From contig JAVBLM010000016.1 of the NCBI GenBank assembly GCA_031553535.1, forward strand, positions 1-64,000: DNA of 64,000 nt, given 5' to 3'. A program made the translations under genes and the position numbers. Shown here piece by piece: positions 7,853 to 15,800 of the stretch. This DNA comes from JAIROC01 sp031553535 (lineage in GTDB: Bacteria; Bacteroidota; Bacteroidia; Bacteroidales; WCHB1-69). The notes below the pieces were generated by a model. It had not been told where the DNA came from. It searched no databases and saw only the letters and a program-made list of their open reading frames with translations. How positions within the stretch are numbered: the stretch's first letter is position 1; every line of letters starts with the position of its first letter.

Positions 7853-8683
7853 ATGAATTGCAAGGGTAAACTTATTCGTTTTGATGTTCCCAAAGTAATG
7901 GGAATATTAAATATTACCGAATATTCTTTCTTTGACGGAGGAAAGTATTTCAATCATCCCGATAAATATTTATTCCGTATTGAAAAGATGTTGGAAGAGG
8001 GAGCAGACATCATAGACATAGGATGTATGGCAACCAATCCATATGCAAAAGAATTATCCGAAAATGAAGAACTACATATTACTGAAGAATCATTAAAAAA
8101 TATACTTCCCCGATTTTCTGATGTAACATTTTCGATTGATACGTGGAGAGCAACAGTCGCTAAAACGGCAATAGAAATGGGTGTTTCCATCATTAATGAT
8201 ATTTCCGGAGGAGAGTTTGATGAAAGAATGTTTCCTGTTGTTGCTCAGCTACAAGTTCCTTATATATTAATGCATACTTCTGACAAACCTGAAGTCATGC
8301 AACAAAAAACAGATTACAATAATGTTGTAGCCGATATCTTTCTTTACCTCAGCAAACGACTGGAAATATTAAGATTGCTGGGAGTAAATGATGTCATCAT
8401 CGATCCCGGATTTGGCTTCGGGAAAACTGTTGAACAGAATTATGAATTATTAAAGCAATTATCATTATTCAGAGAATTAGGTTGTCCTCTTCTTGCAGGA
8501 TTATCAAGAAAAACAATGTTATACAAGTTTCTGGAGACAACACCTCAAAATGTATTGAATGCAACTACAGTTGTCAATACAATTGCACTGATGCATGGTG
8601 CTGATATTTTGCGCGTACATGATGTGAAAGAAGCTTGTGAAGCAGTAAAAATTGTTTCCTTTCTGAACGAAGTCAACTCTTAA
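7853..8683 (+). CDS. folP: Dihydropteroate synthase with altered substrate loops
   Basis: This 276-residue TIM-barrel protein resembles dihydropteroate synthase, which joins p-aminobenzoate to the pterin diphosphate in folate synthesis. Conserved parts include VMGILNIT, SIDTWRATVAKTA, INDISGG, DPGFGFGKTVEQNYELL, LLAGLSRKTMLYKFL and LRVHDVKEA. Two loops differ from the usual form: loop 1 reads ITEYSFFDGG instead of VTPDSFxDGG, and loop 2 reads CMATNPYAKELSE where most enzymes have S/TRPGAE. Those loops bind the pterin diphosphate and p-aminobenzoate. The Glu after Thr and the NPxA in loop 2 recall plasmid-borne sulfonamide-resistant Sul enzymes. It follows pyrG by 20 bases. Activity is likely but not certain. 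Confidence 0.85.
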   Translation: MNCKGKLIRFDVPKVMGILNITEYSFFDGGKYFNHPDKYLFRIEKMLEEGADIIDIGCMATNPYAKELSENEELHITEESLKNILPRFSDVTFSIDTWRATVAKTAIEMGVSIINDISGGEFDERMFPVVAQLQVPYILMHTSDKPEVMQQKTDYNNVVADIFLYLSKRLEILRLLGVNDVIIDPGFGFGKTVEQNYELLKQLSLFRELGCPLLAGLSRKTMLYKFLETTPQNVLNATTVVNTIALMHGADILRVHDVKEACEAVKIVSFLNEVNS

Positions 8684-8807
8684 CACAACAATCTGCCACT
8701 ATGGCAGTACCACGTTCCTTTATGGTAATAATTATACCTAATCCTATCTTGATTTTATCAGACTAAAGATCAATCCATTGTAGACGGTAAACAAAAAAAA
8801 GAAAATC

Positions 8808-8824
8808 TTGGCACAATGATTGAA
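8808..8824 (+). promoter_or_regulatory. Possible sigma-54-like -24/-12 element upstream of dnaK
   Basis: TTGGCACAATGATTGAA closely resembles the RpoN consensus TGGCAC(N5)TTGC, with the GG and TTG elements correctly spaced; the C of the -12 GC is an A. It sits 56 bases upstream of the dnaK ATG, leaving a leader of about 45 bases. No TAnnTTTG box is evident in the gap 8684-8879. A short hairpin without a T tract (CTGCCA/TGGCAG, 8693-8707) follows folP. Confidence 0.4.
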
Positions 8825-8879
8825 TACCTATAAACATAGATAAAAAAATAAAAACATATATATAAATATAACTAATACA

Positions 8880-10781
8880 ATGGGAAAGATAATAGGAATT
8901 GATTTAGGAACTACCAATTCATGTGTTGCCGTAATGGAAGGTAACGAACCAGTGGTAATTCCTAATAGTGAAGGAAATAGAACTACACCATCTGTTGTTG
9001 CTTTTTTGGAAAATGGAGAACGTAAAGTTGGAGATCCTGCTAAAAGGCAAGCTGTTACAAATCCAAAAAGAACTGTTTCCTCTATAAAGAGGTTTATGGG
9101 AGAAACATATTCACAAATTGAAAAAGAAATTAAACGTGTAAACTATGAAGTAGTAAAAGGGGAAAATAATACTCCTCGCATTAAAATAGATGACCGCTTA
9201 TATTCTCCTCAAGAAATTTCGGCTATTATTCTTCAAAAAATGAAAAAGACAGCCGAGGATTACCTAGGACAAGAGGTATCAGAAGCTGTCATTACCGTTC
9301 CTGCATATTTTAGTGATTCTCAACGTCAAGCAACTAAAGAAGCCGGCGAAATTGCAGGTTTAACTGTAAAGCGTATTATCAATGAACCTACTGCTGCTGC
9401 ATTGGCATACGGATTGGATAAAAAAACAACGGATGCCAAAGTTGCCGTATTTGACCTTGGCGGTGGTACATTTGATATTTCCATACTGGAATTAGGTGGT
9501 GGTGTATTTGAAGTTAAGTCAACAAATGGGGATACCCATTTGGGTGGTGATGACTTTGACCATGTAGTTATAGACTGGTTGGCAGAGGCATTCCAAAAAG
9601 AAAACGGGATCGATCTCCGCAAAGATGCAATGGCTCACCAGCGTTTAAAAGAAGCTGCTGAAAAAGCAAAAATAGAATTATCCAGTTCTGCTTCAACGGA
9701 AATTAATTTACCTTATATTATGCCGGTTGACGGAATGCCAAAACACTTGGTAGTTACTTTAACCCGGGCTAAATTCGAGCAATTATCCGATAAATTGATT
9801 CGTGCAACAATCGCACCATGCGAAAAAGCATTAAAAGACGCAGGTTTAAAAGCATCGGATATAGATACGGTAATTTTAGTGGGAGGCTCAACACGTATTC
9901 CTGCTATTCAAAAAGTTGTTGAAGACTTCTTTGGCAAAGCTCCTTCCAAAGGTGTAAATCCGGATGAAGTTGTTGCGATAGGTGCTGCTATTCAAGGCGG
10001 AGTACTCACAGGAGAAGTAAAAGATGTATTGTTGTTAGACGTTACCCCTTTATCTTTAGGTATCGAAACATTGGGTGGTGTGATGACAAAATTAATTGAT
10101 GCCAATACAACCATTCCTACTAAAAAGTCGGAAGTATTTTCTACAGCTGCAGACAATCAACCTTCGGTGGAAATTCATATATTGCAAGGAGAACGTCCAA
10201 TGGCGAATGATAATAAAAGTATCGGGCGGTTTACACTGGAAGGCATAATGCCTGCACCTCGTGGTGTTCCTCAAATTGAAGTATCTTTTGATATCGATTC
10301 TAATGGTATATTGAATGTTACTGCAAAAGATAAAGCAACAGGAAAAGAACAAAAGATCCGAATAGAAGCATCTTCCGGATTGAGCGAGAGTGATATCGAA
10401 CGTATGAAGAATGAAGCTGTTGCCAATGCCGAACAAGATAAAAAAATCAAAGAAGAAATTGACAAGCTAAATGCAGCAGACGCTATGATCTTCAGTACGG
10501 AAAAGCAGCTGAAAGAATTTGGAGATAAAATCCCTGCAGACAAAAAGACTGCTATTGAAGAAGCAAATAATAAACTTCGTGAAGCGCATAAAAATAAAGA
10601 TTTTGCTGCAATCGACAGCATAATGGCTGAACTAAATAATATCTGGCAAAGCGCATCTCAAGAAATGTATAACGCACAAGGTGGGGATCAATCACAAGGA
10701 GAGCCAAATCCAAATGGAGGTTCCCAACCTAACGATAACGACGGAGAAGTTACGGATGTTGACTTCGAGGAAGTAAAATAA
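8880..10781 (+). CDS. dnaK: Hsp70 chaperone DnaK
   Basis: The 633-residue ATP-dependent chaperone has a complete ATPase domain: IIGIDLGTTNSCVAVMEG at the start, the phosphate-2 motif VFDLGGGTFDISIL near residue 195, and the adenosine motif ILVGGSTRIPAIQ near 340. The substrate-binding beta domain includes DVTPLSLGIETLGG and the NDNKSIGRF segment. The C-terminus is a Gly/Asn/Gln-rich linker ending in EVTDVDFEEVK, the expected acidic tail. It appears to be monocistronic, with no dnaJ or grpE nearby, and ends at a strong hairpin terminator. Confidence 0.98.
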   Translation: MGKIIGIDLGTTNSCVAVMEGNEPVVIPNSEGNRTTPSVVAFLENGERKVGDPAKRQAVTNPKRTVSSIKRFMGETYSQIEKEIKRVNYEVVKGENNTPRIKIDDRLYSPQEISAIILQKMKKTAEDYLGQEVSEAVITVPAYFSDSQRQATKEAGEIAGLTVKRIINEPTAAALAYGLDKKTTDAKVAVFDLGGGTFDISILELGGGVFEVKSTNGDTHLGGDDFDHVVIDWLAEAFQKENGIDLRKDAMAHQRLKEAAEKAKIELSSSASTEINLPYIMPVDGMPKHLVVTLTRAKFEQLSDKLIRATIAPCEKALKDAGLKASDIDTVILVGGSTRIPAIQKVVEDFFGKAPSKGVNPDEVVAIGAAIQGGVLTGEVKDVLLLDVTPLSLGIETLGGVMTKLIDANTTIPTKKSEVFSTAADNQPSVEIHILQGERPMANDNKSIGRFTLEGIMPAPRGVPQIEVSFDIDSNGILNVTAKDKATGKEQKIRIEASSGLSESDIERMKNEAVANAEQDKKIKEEIDKLNAADAMIFSTEKQLKEFGDKIPADKKTAIEEANNKLREAHKNKDFAAIDSIMAELNNIWQSASQEMYNAQGGDQSQGEPNPNGGSQPNDNDGEVTDVDFEEVK

Positions 10782-10802
10782 AAGTTTTTTTCATAATTGC
10801 CG

Positions 10803-10837
10803 AAGGCTACTCGAAAGGGTAGCCTTTATTTATTTTC
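10803..10837 (+). terminator. Rho-independent terminator of dnaK
   Basis: AAGGCTAC (10803-10810) pairs with GTAGCCTT (10819-10826), followed by a T-rich tract. It lies 22 bases after the dnaK stop. Confidence 0.85.
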
Positions 10838-10860
10838 AGCAGAAAAACAATCAAAGATGA

Positions 10861-11135
10861 ATCAACGTAATTTATTTTACCGATTCTATTGATATGAACC
10901 ACGGACTGGTGTTGTTGAACTATAAAATAGATTGGCCATACTTCGAGAAAAAATTTGTCCCTTTGTATTCGTCTACTGACTAACCCGGCATCCCGATGCG
11001 GATGACGGCCGGCTGTTTGCTGTTGAAGCATCTATACAATTTGGGTGATGAAACCTTGCCCAAAGCGTGGATTCATGATCCTTACATGCAGTACTTTTTT
11101 TGAGAAGTTCATTTTCCACACTGCTACTATCCCCC
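10861..11135 (+). pseudogene. IS5-type transposase N-terminal remnant
   Basis: One frame reads through an IS5-family transposase N-terminus: MNHGLVLLNYKIDWPYFEKK from 10894, then after an in-frame TAA (10981-10983) PMRMTAGCLLLKHLYNLGDE, then TLPKAWIHDPYMQYFF and a TGA at 11101-11103. The order and spacing match the DNA-binding leader of these transposases (usually followed by HFRKRIG). The catalytic DDE part is gone, so this is an old, truncated insertion sequence. It separates dnaK from the kdp operon. Confidence 0.75.
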
Positions 11136-11157
11136 ATATGTTAGTTGTTTTATGATG

Positions 11158-11257
11158 AAGTTGTCGAAAGTTAGGAGATTAACTCCGTCGAACTCGCAAG
11201 CTCAACGAAATTAATCCCTGACAGAAGAGCGATTCTTGTGTCAACTTTTGACAAGTT
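11158..11257. repeat. Short MITE-like inverted-repeat element
   Basis: The ends AAGTTGTCGAAAGTT (11158-11172) and AACTTTTGACAAGTT (11243-11257) are inverted copies with 13 of 15 bases matching. The same TTGTCAAAAGTTG end motif borders larger elements at 44027, 54271 and 57641. This copy is only 100 bp long. A further partial end (TCTCAACTTTTCACAAGTTC) lies near 11649-11668. Confidence 0.6.
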
Positions 11258-11296
11258 ATGATAAGAACAAACTATAGTACAGAATATATTCGGATA

Positions 11297-11549
11297 GATA
11301 CTATAACATTACATAGCAGTATAGTATCTATCTGAAAAGATGCTATACTATTACATAAAGGTATAGTATCTGGCTGAAAAGATGCTATACTATTATATAA
11401 AGGCATAGCATCTGCCTGAAAAAATTATAGGAAATCCAAATAGTGACATAGATTCTATCTGAAAAGATACTATGCTATTACATAAAGGCATAGTATCTAT
11501 TTGGAAAAATGCTATACTATTATATAGTGGTATAATATCTAGGTAAAAA
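11297..11549. repeat. 42-bp tandem array 1 (six palindromic units)
   Basis: Six units of 42 bp begin at about 11297, 11339, 11381, 11423, 11466 and 11508. Each well-preserved unit holds an imperfect palindrome, GATRCTATRC, about 12 bases, then GYATAGYATC, joined by a short linker ending CTGAAAA. Unit 4 is diverged and a one-base shift follows it. On the minus strand the array can be read as a 14-residue repeat of the type FQxDTxPLYNSIxS, broken into two frames by that shift. No promoter or known protein supports expression. It fills most of the gap between the transposase remnant and kdpE. Confidence 0.85.
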
Positions 11550-11689
11550 GATTTCAGGAGAATAAACCATGGGCTAAAATCTTTCATCTTTTCTTCTATA
11601 AACCAAGGCCCGGAATCTATTATGCGACTTATCAAAAGCTAATCCCCTATCTCAACTTTTCACAAGTTCAATATAAATTACATACTACC

Positions 11690-12376
11690 CTACAGACCAA
11701 ACCTATATCCAATCCCTGATTCCGTTATGAGTAATGTCGGTTTTGAGGGATTGTCTTCAATTTTTTTGCGCAGTTGGGCAACAAATACACGCAGGTTTTG
11801 GCTTTGCTGGCTATAATGTTGTTTTCCCCAGATTTCTTTGAGTATAAATTGATGGGTAAGCACGCAGCCCTGGTTTCGGGCAAACAAGAACAGCATGGAA
11901 AATTCCGTAGTGGTCAGTTTCAACGTTTCACTATCTTTTTTAGCAATGTGATTGACAACATCAATGCTTAGATTTCCGATTTCAATCACCGGATTGTCTT
12001 CTTTGATTCGATCCTGCCGGATGGCGGCACGGATGCGTGCCAACAATTCGCCGGTACGAAAGGGCTTGGTTAAATAATCGTTAGCACCCAAATCCAAGGC
12101 CCGTACGATATCCTCTTCCGAATCACGAGCAGAGAGTATCAGGATAGGTTTAAAAAACCACTCACGCAGTTGTTTCAGGAGCTTCATGCCATCGACGTCA
12201 GGCAAACCTAAATCAAGAATAATCAAATCGAGATGATAGCCGGCTGCCATGGCCAATGCTTCCTTGCCCGAAACAGCCTCTACGGTTCTATAACCGGCAG
12301 CATCAAGTGTAATCGCCAATAGGTGTTGGATCGGTATTTCGTCATCCACAATCAATATCAATCCGTGTTTATTCAT
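11690..12376 (-). CDS. kdpE: KdpE response regulator
   Basis: This 228-residue OmpR-type response regulator is the DNA-binding half of the potassium-limitation system. The receiver domain begins LILIVDDEIPIQHLLAITL; the phospho-acceptor Asp lies in LDLIILDLGLPDVDG, and the conserved Lys in YLTKPF. The C-terminal winged helix contains KLTTTEFSMLFLFARNQGCV and ends TESGIGYRFG. The ATG at 12376 overlaps the kdpD stop by 8 bases (ATGAATAA), a classic coupling; an in-frame ATG about 100 bases upstream would place a non-family extension inside kdpD and is rejected. It is the last gene of kdpABCDE. Confidence 0.95.
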   Translation of the reverse strand: MNKHGLILIVDDEIPIQHLLAITLDAAGYRTVEAVSGKEALAMAAGYHLDLIILDLGLPDVDGMKLLKQLREWFFKPILILSARDSEEDIVRALDLGANDYLTKPFRTGELLARIRAAIRQDRIKEDNPVIEIGNLSIDVVNHIAKKDSETLKLTTTEFSMLFLFARNQGCVLTHQFILKEIWGKQHYSQQSQNLRVFVAQLRKKIEDNPSKPTLLITESGIGYRFGL

Positions 12377-15062
12377 TTTCTTTTCCATACGAAATTTCAC
12401 TGGGGATTTGAATGGTAAACCTGGCGCCGCCGTTTTGGCGATTTTCGGCGTATACGACGCCTTTGTGCGCCTCCACAAAGCCTTTCACTATCGACAAACC
12501 AAGGCCAAGGCCTTCCGTTTTATTGTTTTTGGCACGGTAAAATTTGTCGAACACGTGCGATAGCATATCAGGCGCAAATCCGGGACCACGATCCATTTCC
12601 TGCAACACCAGATGGTCTTTGTCGTAGAACACTTTCAGACGTATGGTCGTTCCCGCCGATGCGTATTGGCTGGAATTGTACACAAGGTTATACAACACTT
12701 GTTCCATCAGCCCGAAATCGAGTTTGAGCAACGGCATGGATCCCGGAACCACTATATCAAAGCGGAAGGGCTTGAGTTCTTCCGCAAGGTTTTCGGCTAC
12801 ACGATTGAATAAATCGTGAATATCGCACCAGTCTAAGTGCACCGCAACGCGCCCCGATTCCAGCCGTGACATGTTGAGCAGGTTTTCGATCAGCCTGTTC
12901 AGCCGTTTTGAAGCATTGAGAATTTCGCCATGCAATATTGTCTTCACATTGTCGGGATAGTCTGTAGCCAGCAATGTATCCGATGCACCCATAATCGTAG
13001 CTACTGGAATACGCAGTTCATGTGAAATGGAATTAAACAACGTTTTGTAAAGTTTATCCGATTCGTTGAGAAGGGTAGATCTTCGAGCCAAATGTCCCAG
13101 ATGTTGATGTTCGATAGCATTGGAAATTTGCGAGAGAAAAGTGTCCCAAAAAATACCCGTTTCGCCCGAAAACGCCTTATTTTGTTTCACCGCTACAACG
13201 CCGAGTTTGAGGCGGGAACCTTTCAGCAGGTAATACGTATATTCGCCCGAAGGTAAGGTCTCTGTAAAGCGCCCTGCATTTTTGCCATGCTTGAACACCC
13301 AATCGGCAATGCCCATTTCTGATTCCGACAACGTTTGTTTGGTGGAAATATATTTTTTATTGATCAAGTGCCCGTCACCATCCCGAATAATGAAAAAAGC
13401 CTCGACTGAAAAATATTTCCGAATATCTTCCGTACTGATTTCTACCACCTCTTTTATTCCTGCCGCACTGGTTAAACCTTTAGTAAGATGAAACAAAGCA
13501 TTGGTACGTTCTTCACGCGAAACGGCAAAACGTTCCTGTTTGCGGATGCGGGATGTCAGAATACCATTAAGCAAGGCAATGGTAAAGAACATCACGAACG
13601 TCAGCACATTGGTGGGTGAATCAATATACAAGGTAAACTGTGGCGGGATGAAAAAGAAGTTCCATGCCAGCGCACTTAGGAATGCAGCCAACAAGACAGG
13701 CCCTACCCGCAGGAAAATAGCCAATATGGAGAGAATAAAAAGCTGAATAAAGGCAACCGATTCATAACCGATTTTATCGGCAACCGGCAGGCAAAGCAAC
13801 GCAGTAACAATAATCGACAGCCCTGCCGCCATATATTCACCCAACGTGGACTCAGGCTTGAAAAGTCCCCAAAAACGTCTTTTACTCTTGCCTTTGGCAG
13901 TTTCTTTCATCCCCACCACATGCACGTCGATATCGTCACTTTCACGAATAAGCCGGTTGACGAAGTTCTTTCCTGAAAAAACAGCAATAAAGTTACTACT
14001 CTTATATGATTTTCCTACAATAATATGTGCGATGTTTTCCCTGTGGGCAACGTCCAGGCAAGTTTTTACCAAATCGTTACCGGCTGCGGTAATCAATTCG
14101 CCCCCAAGTTGCCGCACCAGGTTGATATTGTCGGACAATTGTTGTTTACTTTTTTCGTTCAACGTTTGCGGTGTTTCCACGTACAGGGCTTTCCAGTCGG
14201 CACCCAAGGCAAAAGCAGTTGTCCGCGTCCAGCGTATCAGCAACACCGAAGTCGGGCTTGAACTGACAAGCACCAGCAGATGCAATCCCGATTTCCATGG
14301 GCCGGAAATGCGATTCTGCCGCATATAATTCTTCAATTGTTTGTCCACACGTTCGGCAACCATACGTAGCGACATTTCGCGTAAAGCCGTGATATTTCCC
14401 TTACGGAAAAAATTCCGTACAGCTTCCTGAGAACGTTCGGGAGTATAGACTTTCCCTTCGGCCAAGCGGACAAACAGTTCGTTGGGCGTAATATCTATCA
14501 GTTCGACTTCGTCGGCACGTTCAAAAATTTCGTCGGGTAAAGTTTCGCGGATCGTAATGCCGGTAATCTGTGCCACCGTGTCAACACGGCTTTCCAAGTG
14601 TTGCACATTCAACGTGGTGTACACGTTAATACCATTGTCCAGCAATTCCAGCACATCCTGATAGCGTTTCAGATGGCGGCTTCCCGGCGCATTGGTGTGC
14701 GCCAATTCATCTACCAGCACCAGATAAGGATGCATCTCAAGAATGGTTTCCAAATCCATTTCTTCCAATACGGCCCCTTTGTATTCCGTTTTTTTGCGGG
14801 GCACGATGGGCAAACCTTCCAACAATGCCTTTGTCTCCGGACGGTTGTGGGTTTCCACAATACCCACTACCACCTGTACACCTTTTTCACTGTCAGAACG
14901 GGCGGTTCGCAGCATGTCATACGTTTTCCCCACGCCGGGCGACATGCCAAAAAATATTTTCAGCCGGCCTCTGTTCTTGACCTCCTCTTCCTGCTGAAGC
15001 GAAGCCAAGAGTTCATCAGGATTCGGGCGGGCAATATCTGCATGTGTATTCTTGTTTTTCAT
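12369..15062 (-). CDS. kdpD: KdpD sensor histidine kinase
   Basis: The 897-residue membrane kinase senses potassium limitation. The N-terminal KdpD domain carries a P-loop GMSPGVGKT at residues 39-47 and the LVDELAHTNAPGSRH motif. A universal-stress-like domain follows (residues about 250-370, with HIIVGKS), then four membrane helices (about 400-500), a GAF-like region, the phospho-acceptor His in SHELRIPVATIMGAS near residue 680, and ATP-binding boxes LVYNSSQYA, DRGPGFAPD and GLGLGLSIV. It lies 31 bases after kdpC and overlaps kdpE. The length agrees with E. coli KdpD. Confidence 0.96.
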   Translation of the reverse strand: MKNKNTHADIARPNPDELLASLQQEEEVKNRGRLKIFFGMSPGVGKTYDMLRTARSDSEKGVQVVVGIVETHNRPETKALLEGLPIVPRKKTEYKGAVLEEMDLETILEMHPYLVLVDELAHTNAPGSRHLKRYQDVLELLDNGINVYTTLNVQHLESRVDTVAQITGITIRETLPDEIFERADEVELIDITPNELFVRLAEGKVYTPERSQEAVRNFFRKGNITALREMSLRMVAERVDKQLKNYMRQNRISGPWKSGLHLLVLVSSSPTSVLLIRWTRTTAFALGADWKALYVETPQTLNEKSKQQLSDNINLVRQLGGELITAAGNDLVKTCLDVAHRENIAHIIVGKSYKSSNFIAVFSGKNFVNRLIRESDDIDVHVVGMKETAKGKSKRRFWGLFKPESTLGEYMAAGLSIIVTALLCLPVADKIGYESVAFIQLFILSILAIFLRVGPVLLAAFLSALAWNFFFIPPQFTLYIDSPTNVLTFVMFFTIALLNGILTSRIRKQERFAVSREERTNALFHLTKGLTSAAGIKEVVEISTEDIRKYFSVEAFFIIRDGDGHLINKKYISTKQTLSESEMGIADWVFKHGKNAGRFTETLPSGEYTYYLLKGSRLKLGVVAVKQNKAFSGETGIFWDTFLSQISNAIEHQHLGHLARRSTLLNESDKLYKTLFNSISHELRIPVATIMGASDTLLATDYPDNVKTILHGEILNASKRLNRLIENLLNMSRLESGRVAVHLDWCDIHDLFNRVAENLAEELKPFRFDIVVPGSMPLLKLDFGLMEQVLYNLVYNSSQYASAGTTIRLKVFYDKDHLVLQEMDRGPGFAPDMLSHVFDKFYRAKNNKTEGLGLGLSIVKGFVEAHKGVVYAENRQNGGARFTIQIPSEISYGKENE

Positions 15063-15093
15063 TCATAGAACGATTTAAGGATATCCATAGAAA

Positions 15094-15678
15094 TCACCGA
15101 GATGAAGACATTTCATCTAACCACAAATTCAATTCCAGCACATTTACCCTCCGTTCGCCGAAAAGACCGAATTGCGGCCTTTCGATACTTTGTTCCACTT
15201 TGGAATGCAAGGATTGTATTTGCCTGGTGGAAAAGTTTCTTGCTTTGACAATCCTGTCAATTTGCAGCAAGGCGGCTTCGGGCGAAATGTGCGGGTCTAA
15301 GCCACTGGCTGACGCGAACAACATTTCGGAAGGCACCACCTGTGCTGAATCCAAGTCATTACAGGTAATAAATTCCTGTTTTCGCACCAACATTTGTTCA
15401 TACAATTGTTTATTGGTATAACTCAGGTTCGATGCCCCCGATGGCAAGGTGCCATAGTCCACAGCCGAAGGGCGGGGCATGAAATAAACAATACTGTCGA
15501 ACGGCTGCCCGATAAACTTACTGCCAATGATTGTTCCGTCTTTTTCAATCAATGAGCCGTTAGCTTTTTGATGAAAACAAATATGTGAAATTTCGGTAAT
15601 GCATAACGGATAAATAATACCGAGCAAAAATGTGAGTACTCCCACCGCTTTCAATGCTATTATGATCTGCTCTTTCAT
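15094..15678 (-). CDS. kdpC: KdpC potassium-transporting ATPase subunit
   Basis: The 194-residue single-span protein is the small subunit of the Kdp pump and helps KdpB bind ATP. One N-terminal membrane helix (about residues 8-28) is followed by GSKFIGQPFDSIVYFMPRPS, a conserved KdpC block, then DLDSAQVVPSEMLFASASGLDPHISPEAALLQ split over two motifs, and NVLELNLWLDE at the end. A 122-base gap separates it from kdpB, unusually wide for this operon. That gap holds a 31-codon minus-strand reading frame starting MIRMQEMGLF that I cannot assign and do not call. Confidence 0.93.
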   Translation of the reverse strand: MKEQIIIALKAVGVLTFLLGIIYPLCITEISHICFHQKANGSLIEKDGTIIGSKFIGQPFDSIVYFMPRPSAVDYGTLPSGASNLSYTNKQLYEQMLVRKQEFITCNDLDSAQVVPSEMLFASASGLDPHISPEAALLQIDRIVKARNFSTRQIQSLHSKVEQSIERPQFGLFGERRVNVLELNLWLDEMSSSR

Positions 15679-15800
15679 ATAAATTTAACTTTATTATGTT
15701 TATTAATATTTCAAGGTCACCAGATGGTTGAACATTACGCATGTTCCTTTATCTCCCTTAATGGCTATGAACAAGCCCATCTCTTGCATACGTATCATCT

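Noticed and set aside
11393..11635. 80-residue minus-strand protein over tandem array 1
   Set aside because: The frame stays open because 42 is a multiple of three. A one-base shift breaks it, and no promoter or family supports it.
12377..12478. 34-residue extension of KdpE
   Set aside because: It lies wholly within kdpD, and the ATG at 12376 gives the family start with normal 8-base coupling.
14598..15068. Plus-strand open frame of 156 codons over kdpD
   Set aside because: It is antisense to a clearly real kdpD and its composition merely mirrors that gene. There is no promoter box or recognisable domain.
15679..15800. Small gene between kdpB and kdpC (31 codons)
   Set aside because: The frame is short, has no similarity to KdpF and no clear start signal. 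It is mentioned only in the kdpC entry.
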